A DNA stretch of 64,000 nt from Coemansia sp. RSA 487 (GCA_027577595.1 JANBRJ010000090.1:1-64000), one strand, 5' to 3'; shown: positions 8,508 through 18,818, counted from the stretch's first letter. Notes: generated by a model not told the origin, from the letters alone. Made by a program: numbers and translations.

Positions 8508-10658
8508 ATGGCGCAAGTAGTCGAGCAGACGGTCGAGCAAAAGCGCGTATACTTGGGCGGGTTCACGCAGCCGATCAGCGAGGACGAAGTCAAGGGTCGG
8601 TTCAGACCGTTCGGACAAGTGCATTCCGTTGAGATTCCACAGCCCACAGCTGACGGTCTGGCACCCCGGGGATTCGCATACGTCACACTCACCATAACCA
8701 TTGCGCAGTGGCGTCGGTGCCTCAGCATGTACTCTGGTGCCAAATGGAAGGGCGGCAAACTGCGAGTCGAAGAAGCTAAAGAAGACTATATGGCCAGATT
8801 GCAGCGCGAGCGAGAGGAAAACAGCAACAAACTCGAATACCTCCAAGATAGAAGTAAGCGGCCAAGGTGTCTTGCACCCAACGACGACGACAAGGAGGAA
8901 GTGGAGGAGGAAGTGGAGGAGGATGACGAGAACTGCATCCGTGGATCTATGGCAAAAGATATGGCGCTGGTGACCGGGAAGAATATCGATAGGTATGAGG
9001 GTTGGACCAGGGGCAGGTACAACCGCCCGGTCCTCAAGCTCTCTTTGATCAAGCCTGACGGAAAGCCATTCATGTACGAGCCTCTCAGATACAAGAACGG
9101 ATTTGAGAAGCTGTTTGGCTCCGTGCGCCCCAAGGACTGGAAAAACCTTGCATGGGAGTACGATGAAGATATGGCTAAATCCGATTTTGATACAGCGCGC
9201 AAGCTGCCTGAAAAGCTGGCCGCCCTTGCAGAGGCTTCGCGTGAACGGGTAGCCAAGAAAATCGAGTCCCGTGTAAGTGGAAACAAGCAAGAAAAGACAT
9301 CTGACAGTGCTACAGCTCAGCGGCCGGAGAAGAGGAAGCTGCGCGGCTCTGGATCGGCTTCATACGAAAGCGACGAGGACGCCGATATTTTGGACCAGCT
9401 GCAAATGAAGCGCGGCCGAAGGACAGAGCAGTTGGTTGAGGATGCTGCGGACGTTGTGCCATTCGAGGACGCTGAGGACATTGCATCGCTGGTGGCAAAC
9501 GCTGCCAAACACACCGTTGCCCCCGAGCTGCAAGCAAAGCTGGCCAGTGGTGCATTTGACTCGGACTCTGAGAGCGAGTCGTCGGCCTCGGATGGCGACA
9601 AGCCAAGCCGAGGACCGCCCGGTAAGCGTCAGAGAATAGCACATGTTGGACCGGATGATTATGCTAAGAACATGGAGGGGATGTCAGCCGAGGAGCTGCT
9701 AAATGCAAAGCGCGAGCGGCAACGTACGTCTGCCATCCTAGGTCAGCTGTTGCGGGATGCGGATATTGAAGACGGAGGAGAGGTCTCTGAAGAGAGCCAA
9801 CATGTCATTGGTACTGTCGCCTTTGGGTCTGATGGCGAGGCAGATGACTCTGCGGAGGAGCCCTGCGACGGTGGCTCATCGGGTGGTCGCAAGCCCTCAT
9901 CAAAGGGCAAGACAAACAAGCGGACTGAAGAGTCGACTAGCAATAGCAGCAGTTCCAGCGATGAATCTAGCTCTGATTCGGACGATACATCGTCTTCTGG
10001 GTCTGGATCGGGCTCAAGCGATAAAAACAAAGACCCTGAGGAAAACTCAGGCTCTGATTCTGATTCTGATTCTGATTCTGATTCTGACTCTGATTCTGAC
10101 TCTGATGAAGATAGCGACAGTGACGATAATAATGACAGCGACGACGATAGCAAGAAAGAAGACACAGCCATGGAAGTGGATGCACAAGAAACAAATGCTT
10201 CATACTCAGGACTGTTCGGGGGAGACAAAAGCGGCGCAGGAGAGTCGCAGGACCACTCCAAGCCCAAGAGCAGCAGCGGAATGTTTGGTGCGTCATCCGG
10301 CGGCTTTAAATTTACAGAGCTCCTGGGTCTTGAAGCGGATGAGCCATCAGCTATGGCAGCACAGGTGATGGCAGAACGTGCCGAAGGTAGCGCAGCTATT
10401 AGTGCTCCAGTCACTGGAGGTGTCCGGCTGACGGGGCCGCCTGAGCGTAATTTGAATGCCAATCGGCTGCCAGCGTTCTTCCCGGATGTCGACTCGCCAG
10501 CATTCATGCGACCGGAGACTGTGTTCCAGCGCCATAAGAATATCGAGGAGCTTGAAAAGGATCTGGAGGATGTCCGCGAAGAGCTTTCAAAGGATTACAA
10601 ATCGCAGCACCGCTCGGCTGTGAAAAGATCGCAAAAAATGCGTCAAAAGCGCAACTAG
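8508..10658 (+). CDS. NOL8: NOL8-like nucleolar RRM protein
   Basis: 716 residues. An N-terminal RRM (about residues 12-90) has RNP2 VYLGGF and RNP1-like RGFAYVTL, followed by WKGGKLRVEEAKEDYM, a block characteristic of NOL8, a 60S ribosome-biogenesis and nucleolar-exosome-associated protein. The middle is highly charged, with basic clusters and acidic serine stretches, including a Ser-Asp repeat at 10052-10108 encoded by a TCTGAT-type hexamer repeat. The C-terminal 60 residues contain a coiled coil (IEELEKDLEDVREEL) and a basic tail. Nucleolar location and function are inferred from the family. The start is the first ATG after a poly-T leader. Confidence 0.85.
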   Translation: MAQVVEQTVEQKRVYLGGFTQPISEDEVKGRFRPFGQVHSVEIPQPTADGLAPRGFAYVTLTITIAQWRRCLSMYSGAKWKGGKLRVEEAKEDYMARLQREREENSNKLEYLQDRSKRPRCLAPNDDDKEEVEEEVEEDDENCIRGSMAKDMALVTGKNIDRYEGWTRGRYNRPVLKLSLIKPDGKPFMYEPLRYKNGFEKLFGSVRPKDWKNLAWEYDEDMAKSDFDTARKLPEKLAALAEASRERVAKKIESRVSGNKQEKTSDSATAQRPEKRKLRGSGSASYESDEDADILDQLQMKRGRRTEQLVEDAADVVPFEDAEDIASLVANAAKHTVAPELQAKLASGAFDSDSESESSASDGDKPSRGPPGKRQRIAHVGPDDYAKNMEGMSAEELLNAKRERQRTSAILGQLLRDADIEDGGEVSEESQHVIGTVAFGSDGEADDSAEEPCDGGSSGGRKPSSKGKTNKRTEESTSNSSSSSDESSSDSDDTSSSGSGSGSSDKNKDPEENSGSDSDSDSDSDSDSDSDSDEDSDSDDNNDSDDDSKKEDTAMEVDAQETNASYSGLFGGDKSGAGESQDHSKPKSSSGMFGASSGGFKFTELLGLEADEPSAMAAQVMAERAEGSAAISAPVTGGVRLTGPPERNLNANRLPAFFPDVDSPAFMRPETVFQRHKNIEELEKDLEDVREELSKDYKSQHRSAVKRSQKMRQKRN
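10052..10108 (+). repeat. TCTGAT-type hexamer microsatellite in coding DNA
   Basis: Near-perfect tandem repeats of TCTGAT/TCTGAC encode alternating Ser-Asp inside the NOL8-like gene. The repeat keeps frame, so length changes alter only the acidic tract. Confidence 0.9.
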
Positions 10659-11186
10659 CTATTTTTCTTGTTACGAATACATGCCCCAGGTTTACGTAAA
10701 TGTTCCTGATCCGCCTTGAATTGTTTTTTTTTTGGATGTCAGCATCTGCAGATACTTGTCGCGTGGGAAGAAGCGCAATCTACTGATATTTGCTTTTTTT
10801 AGTGGCTTCAAACAAATATTTGAGGAACTAGGGCAGAGAATGCTTGGTTTTTGTTTTATAAAAGAGCATGTGACCATGAAGGCTGCATCTGTACAATTTG
10901 TCTGTGCAAGGATGAAGTCGATTAATGGCGCGTGGGAAAAAACTGGAGAGCGGAAACAAAAAAAATGCCACATGTTTTTCATGCTTGCTGTTTGTTCTAG
11001 ATGTTGTCTTTTTTTCTGGACAAGCAGTCGGTATATAAAAACCACCCAATATTGCAAACATAAAAAGCGGGAGAGGGAACAGGGCCAGAACCATTCTTAC
11101 TTCTTCAACCCAAACCAAATAAATCTTTACTCTTCAGATTATTCTCCGAAATAAACCAAACAGATCGAAACCATTTACTATCAACT
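10659..11186. promoter_or_regulatory. Phenylalanine hydroxylase promoter region with TATA box
   Basis: 528 bases between two plus-strand genes. A clear TATA element (tatataaaa) lies at 11032-11040, about 147 bases before the start codon, followed by an A-rich leader. TATA boxes this clear are uncommon in the window and suggest regulated rather than constitutive expression; that is inference. Confidence 0.55.
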
Positions 11187-12536
11187 ATGATGCGTGTGAA
11201 CAGCCAACCTTCTGGCACCCACTACGATGCCATGACCAGCCGCGAGCAGCGCACGACGCTGTTCTTCTCCGTGCAAGACAAGGTCGGAGCGCTGGACGAG
11301 TGCTTGGGAGCGCTCAGGAAGGCCGAGGTATCGATGACCCGTATCGAATCACGGCCCAGCAAGTCCACTGACCCCGGGTACGACTTCTTCGTTGACATTA
11401 GCGCCGGCACCAAGGACGTGGTGCAGCGAGTGATCGAAGAGATCAAAAAGGTCGATATTGTCAAGGACGTTCGGTGCGTCAGCAATCTGGACGTCGTCGA
11501 GCAGCCGGTAGCAGAACAGCCACAAGTACCATGGTTCCCAAGGAAAATCTCCGATCTCGATACTTTCGCTGAAAAGGTGCTGGAGATGGGAGAGGAGCTG
11601 TCGTCGGACCACCCGGGGGCCAAGGACCCTGTTTACCGAAAGCGGCGTCTGGAGATTGTCCAAAAGGCCAAGCAGTACAGGACCGGCCAACCGCTCCCAC
11701 GTATCGACTACACTGAACAAGAGAAGGAAACGTGGAAGCAGGTGTACACGAGGCTGCGCGCAATGCATCCAAGCTATGCGTGCCGCGAGTTCCTCCACGT
11801 ATTCCCGTTGCTGGAGCAGAACTGCGGCTACGGGCCTGACGACATCCCGCAGATCGACGATATCTCGAGGTTCCTGAAAGATTGTACCGGGTTTACGCTG
11901 CGTCCAGTGATGGGGCTTTTGACGCCCAGAGACTTTCTGAACAGCTTGGCGTTCCGCGTGTTCCACTCGACGCAGTATATTCGCCACCACTCGGACCCGT
12001 ACTACACACCTGAACCCGACTGCTGTCATGAGCTGCTTGGCCATGTGCCGCTGTTCGCCGACCCCAATTTCGCAGAGCTTGCGCAGGAAATCGGATTGGC
12101 GTCGCTTGGTGCTAGCGACGAGGACATTGAGAAGCTGGCGACCATATTCTGGTTCACCGCAGAGTTTGGGCTGTGCAAGGAGGGTGCCGATGGGGCGGTC
12201 CGTGCGTACGGCGCCGGTCTGCTCAGCTCGTTCGGTGAGCTCGAGTACGCGCTAACCGAGGCGCCCGAGAAGCGCACATTTGATCCGTCAAATACGGCTA
12301 TCCAGAAGTACCCGATCACCCAGTACCAGCCTGTTTACTTTGTTGCTGAGAGCTTCAAGGATGCGACTGCCAAGCTGCGTGAGTTCAACGCCACGATGCG
12401 CCGCCCCTTCCAGGTGCGCTACAACCCGTACACACAGTCTGTCGAGGTGCTGGATTCGAGGGACAAGGTGCAGCATTTTGCTAGATCCATCCGCAACGAG
12501 ATGCAGCTTTTGACTAACGCTCTGGAGCAGATATAA
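11187..12536 (+). CDS. PAH: Phenylalanine 4-hydroxylase (biopterin-dependent)
   Basis: 449 residues, the full length of animal PAH (about 450). An N-terminal ACT regulatory domain (about residues 22-100, TTLFFSVQDKVGALDECL) precedes the catalytic domain. Iron ligands are visible: H281 and H286 in CCHELLGHVPLF and E326 in FWFTAEFG, matching H285, H290 and E330 of the human enzyme. It hydroxylates phenylalanine to tyrosine using tetrahydrobiopterin, iron and O2. The tail contains a helical stretch (FARSIRNEMQLLTNALEQI) like the tetramerisation helix of animal enzymes. The ACT domain suggests allosteric control by phenylalanine. Known in Mucoromycota-type fungi and largely absent from Dikarya. 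Confidence 0.97.
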   Translation: MMRVNSQPSGTHYDAMTSREQRTTLFFSVQDKVGALDECLGALRKAEVSMTRIESRPSKSTDPGYDFFVDISAGTKDVVQRVIEEIKKVDIVKDVRCVSNLDVVEQPVAEQPQVPWFPRKISDLDTFAEKVLEMGEELSSDHPGAKDPVYRKRRLEIVQKAKQYRTGQPLPRIDYTEQEKETWKQVYTRLRAMHPSYACREFLHVFPLLEQNCGYGPDDIPQIDDISRFLKDCTGFTLRPVMGLLTPRDFLNSLAFRVFHSTQYIRHHSDPYYTPEPDCCHELLGHVPLFADPNFAELAQEIGLASLGASDEDIEKLATIFWFTAEFGLCKEGADGAVRAYGAGLLSSFGELEYALTEAPEKRTFDPSNTAIQKYPITQYQPVYFVAESFKDATAKLREFNATMRRPFQVRYNPYTQSVEVLDSRDKVQHFARSIRNEMQLLTNALEQI

Positions 12537-12640
12537 AGCTAACGTTTGCCTACAAAAAGGAATTCTGATTTTTTAAACAAATTTATAAATGAAATGAGCA
12601 AAGAAAAGGCAACGCAAGAGTTTATTTTTTACTAGCTAGC

Positions 12641-13597
12641 TTATTTTGCGCCAGCAAGAGACTTGCGTGCACCGATCAGGATAAGAAGCTTGATAGTGTA
12701 CGAGAACAGGGCCTCTTTTGACATAAACAGGAACGAGGCAGTGAGCACGGATTGGATGATCTTGCTCTCGATTCCCTTGTAGAGCCCGGCAATGCCCTCG
12801 TTGGCAATGACCTTGCGCAGTCCGTCGATCAGCGACGAGTAGCGCTCGTTCTCGTTCTTGGACTGCTTGAGCTGCATACGCGACTTGATAAGGATATATG
12901 GATATGTGACGCTTGTTGCACACAGCTTGGAGATAGCGCCCAGGACGAAGAAGTCCAAAGATCCGAGGTTGCGCACCTTCTCGACCCTGTTCTTGAGCTG
13001 CTCAAAGGCCGTGTACTGGATGATTGGGTTGATGACCAGGATCAGCGCCGGGATAAGCCCTTGCCACAGAGACAGCACGCCGTCCTCCTTGATAATCTCG
13101 GCAAACGCCTGGATCGTCGATGGCGACTCATCGCCTGAGCTGCTGCTGCTGCTGCTACCGTCGGCGGTGTCTGCCTGCTGCTTGATCTTCTTCTGCTTGA
13201 CTGTCAGCCGCGTGTTAACCACCCAGATCGGATTGGTGATGATGCACGTCATTGCGCCAGCTACGGCACCCGAAATCATGCTCTCTACCGTGCTCATGTT
13301 CTTGCGCTTCGACGCGCGCTCAAACGCCGCCTTGACGGCTTCGAAGAAATAGTAGTAGACTCCATTGGTCACCGCCGCGCCAAATATCGCCGACTCAAGC
13401 CCAGAGAAGAGCCCCGCTAGCCCCTCGCTGGCCAGGATCTTGCGCAAAGCATCCATGTTGCCGCTGTACGCCGTGGCATCCTTGCTGTTGCGTTGCACTT
13501 GCAGGCGTGTGCCAATTGTGATCAACGGGTAAGTGACTGCCATAGAGATGATGCCTCCACCAGCGCCGGAAAGAGCATGGGCAACGTTATCCGACAT
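12641..13597 (-). CDS. ANT1: Peroxisomal adenine nucleotide carrier (PMP34/PMP47/Ant1 type)
   Basis: 318 residues of the mitochondrial carrier family. Three repeats carry carrier signatures: VTYPLITIGTRLQ, ITNPIWVVNTRL and VTYPYILIKSRMQ. The opening HALSGAGGGIISM and the NPIWVVNTR motif are characteristic of peroxisomal ATP/AMP carriers (SLC25A17, Candida PMP47), which supply ATP for fatty-acid activation inside peroxisomes. A serine-rich loop (about residues 155-170) separates repeats 1 and 2 of the carrier core. The start at 13597 (MSDNVAH) matches the family; 13 residues upstream in frame lack an ATG. It converges with PAH, 104 bases between stops. Confidence 0.88.
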   Translation of the reverse strand: MSDNVAHALSGAGGGIISMAVTYPLITIGTRLQVQRNSKDATAYSGNMDALRKILASEGLAGLFSGLESAIFGAAVTNGVYYYFFEAVKAAFERASKRKNMSTVESMISGAVAGAMTCIITNPIWVVNTRLTVKQKKIKQQADTADGSSSSSSSGDESPSTIQAFAEIIKEDGVLSLWQGLIPALILVINPIIQYTAFEQLKNRVEKVRNLGSLDFFVLGAISKLCATSVTYPYILIKSRMQLKQSKNENERYSSLIDGLRKVIANEGIAGLYKGIESKIIQSVLTASFLFMSKEALFSYTIKLLILIGARKSLAGAK

Positions 13598-14285
13598 ATT
13601 TGTAGATTTTGCAAGTGAGAAATATGAAGAGAACAAAAAGTAGTAAAAATAAAAGTAAAATATATGAATAAGAGAGAGAAAGGAGTGTTCAAAGAATAAT
13701 TAGATAAAATACTACCCGTTTATATCTTGTGTGCAGCCAGCCTCTTTTCCTCCTCAGTAGTGCTCCCCCCCCCCGAGAAACAGCTGTTCAAAGTGTGATA
13801 GAATGCAGCGTATGAAAAACACAGGGCTTGTGAATGCCGCATGAAAATAAGTGTTGTTGTTCGGAAGGCTCTTTAGCTCCGGAAACCCCATTTGGTTTAT
13901 CTTTGTATGAAATCACCGATGACCTGTGCTTATTTTTCTCTTTTTTGGCGTGTGACTTTTGAACGAGCGGGACAAACTGCCCTTTAATATCAGAAATTCC
14001 ATGTGAAAATCCAAAGCTGAAACTGCCATACAGACACAGGCGACAATCCAAGATCCAGGATTCCATAATCAAATTGAGTGATCGATCACCTAGTTTTAAC
14101 TCCAGATCTGGATCAAGCGTTTATCAACTTAAAAAAAGCAAACAAAATTCAACTGTACAATTTCTCTGAAATACTTTTATCTTTCTCCTTTTGAGCTTTT
14201 AATCCGCGCAGCTCATTCTTGCTTACCTCTGTCCTTTCTTGGTCTTTTTAAATCGCACCTTCAAAATAAAACACAAATAGGATAA
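13598..14285. other. Divergent promoter between ANT1-like and bL19m genes
   Basis: 688 bases. A run of C (about 13764-13774) is a candidate slippage site or purine-strand structure. No open frame with conserved motifs was found. Confidence 0.5.
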
Positions 14286-14945
14286 ATGCTTTTCCGTGCA
14301 GGTTCTTTCATTGGCCAGCACATTGCTGCCATGAGCAAAAGCTTAGTAGCGCAGAAACAGAGCACAGCGACAGTCACACAATTGCGGAGTCTCCTATCGC
14401 AAAACCAGAGCAGATACATGCAGACTAGCAGCGCCATACAGCAGGAACAGCAGCAGTCGTACATTGTGCCGCAACCACAGTTTGATCAGCCGCTGACGAA
14501 GCCCGAGGAAAAGCGACCCAACGTAATGAAAGTGATCGAGCGTGAGTCGATAGCAAGGGCAGATATTGACGGAAGAACCAAGCTGTTTGTTCGCCGTGCT
14601 CCGCCCAAGAACAGGATGTGTGCTGGCGACGTAGTTGTTGTCGAGTCCCGGAACAGTATGGGCGAGTCGTCTGGCTCCACCAGCTTTACGGGCGTTTGCA
14701 TCGCTATATATAGACGCGGAATCGATACGTCATTTATCCTTCGCAACGTTGTTCAAAAGATTGGCGTAGAAATACGATTCATGGCGTACTCCCCGCTTGT
14801 TAAGCGCATTGAAATCGTGCAAAAGGGCGCTGGGTTTAGGAGAGCCAAGTTGTTCTACCTGAGAGAAAACCCTGGGAAGACCTTCCATCTGAAAGCACTG
14901 AGGAAGATGGCACAGTCGGCGGCTACAACCACAAAGAAGAATTGA
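14286..14945 (+). CDS. MRPL19: Mitochondrial large ribosomal subunit protein bL19m
   Basis: 219 residues. The N-terminal 65 residues are basic and Gln/Ser-rich, fitting a mitochondrial presequence. The C-terminal part is a bL19 domain: GDVVVVESR, FTGVCIAIYRRGIDTSF, RNVVQKIGVE and the closing YSPLVKRIEIVQKG and RRAKLFYLRENPGK. It binds rRNA at the subunit interface of the mitoribosome. The first ATG is used; a second in-frame ATG 16 codons on (AAMSKSL) is possible but would shorten the presequence. bL36m and uL2m genes occur in the same window. Confidence 0.93.
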   Translation: MLFRAGSFIGQHIAAMSKSLVAQKQSTATVTQLRSLLSQNQSRYMQTSSAIQQEQQQSYIVPQPQFDQPLTKPEEKRPNVMKVIERESIARADIDGRTKLFVRRAPPKNRMCAGDVVVVESRNSMGESSGSTSFTGVCIAIYRRGIDTSFILRNVVQKIGVEIRFMAYSPLVKRIEIVQKGAGFRRAKLFYLRENPGKTFHLKALRKMAQSAATTTKKN

Positions 14946-15550
14946 TATTATTTCCATGTATACATCCCTTTTCTCGATGTGTGATAAATTTTATCCAAAC
15001 ACTAGAAACAATACTACTCTGATTTAGGTGTAGACATGCTACACATGTACCTAATGATAGGGAGTTTCTTTGTAGCATGAGCGGAATAAAATTATGAGAC
15101 TTTATGTAATGGTAGTTCACAAAAAATATATTAAACATTATATACCTAAAGTCCTATTCAATCATTCCTCACTCAGGCATATACAGGAGATGTGGAGAGT
15201 AGTGTTGGTTTTTTTTCTATTCCATCCCGAAATACTTTACATTATTAGCATCTTTTCTGCTACTATCACAAACGCTGAACGGTACTTGCTGGCCTTCTAT
15301 TATTAGAATTGGCAAATAGGTAATGTATGACATATTTAATGGTAATAAAAATGTAAACAAGTACATTCTCATTATCACCAGCAGAGGCGATGAGGATGAG
15401 AAACTAATTACAGCATTTTTCATTAGCTTCTGAACAGTATACTATCATGGTATTCTAACGAGTTGTATACTTTATCTTCCCCGTTTATTGTTTAACATTT
15501 GTAGTTAGCTTTATATTTACATTTATATTCTGCTTTTTTTTGCAAGGGAA
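14946..15550. other. AT-rich intergenic
   Basis: 605 AT-rich bases without a supported gene. The base composition change from the GC-richer bL19m gene into this stretch and the first histidine phosphatase is visible by eye. Confidence 0.5.
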
Positions 15551-16222
15551 ATGGTGACTGTGAATATCATTATTTCAAGGCATGGAGAGACAGATTCCAA
15601 TTCAAAGGATTTGCTACAAGGGTGTGCAGTTGATGATGACCTGAATGCGCAAGGGTTACAACAAGCACAGCAGTTGGCAGAGCGCCTAAAAGACGAAAAA
15701 ATTGACTGGATTATAACATCGCCACTAGTTCGGGCAATGCATACAGCACAAATAGTGAAAGGATACCATGAAAATGCAGAAATTACCAAAGACCATAGAC
15801 TGATTGCAATGTCGTGGGGAGTGCTAGATGGAACAAGTATCAAAAAGTGTTACGAAATAAGGTCTGCGGTGAAAACCCAGTGGAAAAATGGGAATATGGA
15901 AGCCAAAGTCACGGATGGAGAATCTATCAATGACTGTCAGGTACGAATCACTGAAGCATTCACAGATATTCTAACTGTGGCAGAGAGGAATAACTATAAA
16001 TGCATTTATGTGTGCACCCATGGCAGCCTTGTATGTACGATTCTAGCATCGCTGATTGACAAAAATCTTGCAAATATGGATCAGTACCGCCACACAAACT
16101 GTGGATACTACCAGTTCCAGGTAGATTTGGATCCTAAAGTTTTTGCGAGAGATGGAGTTGATGGGCTCGTATTCGAGCACATTCGTATGGATGTTAGGGA
16201 CCACTTGAAAGTGGCAAACTAG
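15551..16222 (+). CDS. Histidine phosphatase (PGM-like), copy 1, acid residue lost
   Basis: 223 residues of the phosphoglycerate-mutase-like branch. The phosphohistidine motif SRHGETD has R10/H11, the second conserved arginine is R61 (PLVRAMHTAQ), and the late histidine is H157 (CTHGSL). The position of the usual proton donor glutamate is A86 here (LIAMSWGVLDG), whereas the neighbouring copy has E86. The gene is AT-richer than copy 2 1.4 kb downstream; the two align end to end without gaps over most of their length, so they are tandem duplicates. Substrate unknown; cobalamin-5-phosphatase, fructose-2,6-bisphosphatase and TIGAR-like roles are all possible for this family. Loss of the acid suggests altered or reduced activity. 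Confidence 0.85.
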   Translation: MVTVNIIISRHGETDSNSKDLLQGCAVDDDLNAQGLQQAQQLAERLKDEKIDWIITSPLVRAMHTAQIVKGYHENAEITKDHRLIAMSWGVLDGTSIKKCYEIRSAVKTQWKNGNMEAKVTDGESINDCQVRITEAFTDILTVAERNNYKCIYVCTHGSLVCTILASLIDKNLANMDQYRHTNCGYYQFQVDLDPKVFARDGVDGLVFEHIRMDVRDHLKVAN

Positions 16223-16935
16223 CACAAATAAACTTTACATGTTAGAGTTTTCTACTTTATCAAAGTATACCTGCATCCATGACCATAACGAACAAATTCA
16301 ACTACATTCTCATTAGTTGTAATGTTTGCAAATATTTTTACGATTTTTTCTCCTGAAAATATTGCTAAGCCCAGTGACGAAGTTTTAGAAATATTCAATA
16401 AATTGAAGATTAATCCCATTCTTCATAAGCATGCAATTATAAAGTATATACCTGTTTGTAAAAAAAATGCAAGGAATGGGGCCTATGTTTGTGCACTATG
16501 GTGCATTTCAACGAAACCTTTGGATAATTGGATATATGTAGTGGAGATTCTTTGAAAAGTGAAAGATACCAAAGAGGGGTTAGAAAAGTGTTTGTCTTGC
16601 TATAGCTTACAAGTAGCAGCTGGCTCTTTTACTGCCTTTGTCATGATTTCTAGAGTTTATGAAATTTGCAGCTACAAGTCAATTAAGGTAAATGCAGCTC
16701 ACGCGCATTAACAACTGAATCCGAAAGTATTTCCAGAATATTCTCGCATATATTGACCTACCTACAAAAAATCAGTTGTCCATAATACTAGCCGTTCTAG
16801 CTAATTGAATTTATATTCTCATTTTTCTTGCTTTTTTTTTTTAAATCGACAAATTCACAAATATACTTTTATCTTGCAATTCTTTCAGTTTTCCTATTTC
16901 ATTTAATAACACTGTAGTGGTATATTCGATAGAAA
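16223..16935. other. Spacer between tandem histidine phosphatases
   Basis: 713 AT-rich bases. A 77-codon open frame with ATG (16322-16555, MFANIFTIFSPEN...) has no recognisable motif. It may be a small gene or a decayed insert; I could not relate it to the flanking phosphatases. Confidence 0.35.
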
Positions 16936-17595
16936 ATGGTGGTTGTAGATATCATTATTGCACGGCATGGACAAACAAAGGCTAATGCAAACCGATTGCT
17001 ACAAGGAGGGTTGATCGACTGTGATTTAAACAAGCGAGGGATCCAGCAGGCGCAACGGCTAGCCGAGCATTTGCGAGACGAAGCGTTCGACTGGATCATC
17101 GCGTCAAAGCTGGTTCGTGCAGTACATACGGCACAAATAGTGGCCGCGTACCATGAAGGCGTACCGCTTACCAAGGACAAGCGATTGGGAGAGGTATCGT
17201 GGGGAGATTTGGATGGGACAAAACTCTCAGAGTGCCAGCCAATAAGAGCCAAGGTCATAGAGCAGTGGAGAACCGGAAAATTTGAGGCCAAATTCCCGGG
17301 CGGTGAGTCGGCAGAGGAGTGCCGTGTGCGGATCACCGAGTCGTTCACAGAAATTCTGAAGGAAGCTGTAGCGAAGGATTACAAACGCCTCTTAATGTGC
17401 CTGCATGGACGCATCATGCGCGTGATTATGGCGTCGTTAGTTGAAAAGGATCTGACAAAGATGGAGCTGACCCGTCACACAAACTGCGCGTACTACCAGA
17501 TCCAAGTTGATGTGGACTCTGAGGTGCTTGCGACAAGTGGAGTCGATGGGCTCGTATTTAAGTACATTCGTAAAGATGTCAGAGATCACCTATGA
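16936..17595 (+). CDS. Histidine phosphatase (PGM-like), copy 2, full catalytic set
   Basis: 219 residues. It has the complete catalytic set of the superfamily: R10-H11 in ARHGQTK, R61 in KLVRAVHTAQ, E86 in LGEVSWGDLDG and H157 in CLHGRIMR. Sequence blocks LLQGG, GIQQAQRLAEHLRDE and RHTNCAYYQIQVDVD are shared with copy 1. Codon use is GC-richer than in copy 1 and resembles the rest of the window, so this is likely the conserved, functional member. The start codon follows gatagaaa. Cytosolic phosphomonoesterase is the safest description; the exact substrate cannot be read from sequence. Confidence 0.88.
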   Translation: MVVVDIIIARHGQTKANANRLLQGGLIDCDLNKRGIQQAQRLAEHLRDEAFDWIIASKLVRAVHTAQIVAAYHEGVPLTKDKRLGEVSWGDLDGTKLSECQPIRAKVIEQWRTGKFEAKFPGGESAEECRVRITESFTEILKEAVAKDYKRLLMCLHGRIMRVIMASLVEKDLTKMELTRHTNCAYYQIQVDVDSEVLATSGVDGLVFKYIRKDVRDHL

Positions 17596-18818
17596 CCAGC
17601 GAGCAAGAGAGCGAATCGGCACGGAGACAATATTGTTTTGTATTTGCCAGTCTTTCTGTTTTCGGCGGGACCAAATATATTTTTTGTTTTAGTGGAGAAT
17701 CTTTCAGCCAAAAGACCATTAAAGGAAATACTTGTAGAGATGGATGTACATAAATGTGATTCGGATTATCCATAACATGGGCAATCAAACCCGGATAAGA
17801 GACATCCTAGAGAACTAGAGCCCGCCTTATAAGTAAAACGTGCATGGACTCTATCTCATTTCTACACGTTAAATTCGAGGTGGTGTAATGATGAGGTCAT
17901 GTTTTTTTTCCTTGAGGCTTTAATAGAATAAGGACCTTTTTGAAGATGAGGTTTATTTAAGCTTTTCTGTTCTGTAGAAAACAATAGCGAACACTATTTG
18001 GAAGAATAAGCGAATAGGAGCGCGTGCTGCGGCCCGTTTGCAACAAAAAAATGGGGAATGACGGAAGTTTTAGATTTTTGACGGAAGTATTAGAAAAAAA
18101 AAGCGCCAAGCTGGTACATTCAGGGAAAGAAAGTGGGATCAGCGTTGCTAAATCTCAAAAATAGTAGGCATTTGTACCCGCGCCGAAAAAACTGGATGGC
18201 GGAACAAAAAGAAAAAACAGACTTCAAAGGTCATTCGGTCGCGTAAAAATAAACATTGGCAAATCATGACAAAAAAGCAAAATTTACCAAGCACCAAAAA
18301 GGAAAAAACGGGCTTTTTGGTACCAAACGTTTTATTTCATCACCGACGACGACAAAGAAAAACCATCCATCTTTTTTTCTTTTCTGGGACCGAGTTAAAA
18401 AATTAGAAAGCATGCGCATATATCGAGGACATCGATATTCGACATTTCGAAGCCCAGAATATCCAGCACACGCCGCATAATGGCTGCATTCATGCGCTGT
18501 TGAAACGGCCGTTTTTCTCTTGATAATTTGTCATCTTTTCTCAGGCGCCTCACTGTCATTGCCTTCCCTTTAAAAGACAAGCGCCGCCGCAATGTTAACA
18601 TTTCAGTCTCATTGTCAATTGAATAATAGTTTTTCTTTTTTCTTCTGCCATCCTTTAGTCGCCCTTTTCAAGCCCGCAAGTCGATTGCACGCTTTTTGGC
18701 TCCTTTCGGCCAGCAAGATCTCTTCCACCCCACGTCTGCCAGACTGTGACGAACCAACAAACATCTTCAAAGCTTCTTTGCTCTGCTCTGCTCTGCTCTG
18801 CTTATCTTTGGCAATCCA
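17596..18818. other. Long intergenic stretch with pentamer repeat
   Basis: 1.2 kb without a supported gene. The left part is purine-rich with A runs; 18777-18800 contains a tandem CTCTG/CTGCT-type pentamer repeat (ctctgctctgctctgctctg) just before the start of the next gene, probably in its promoter or leader. Confidence 0.5.
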
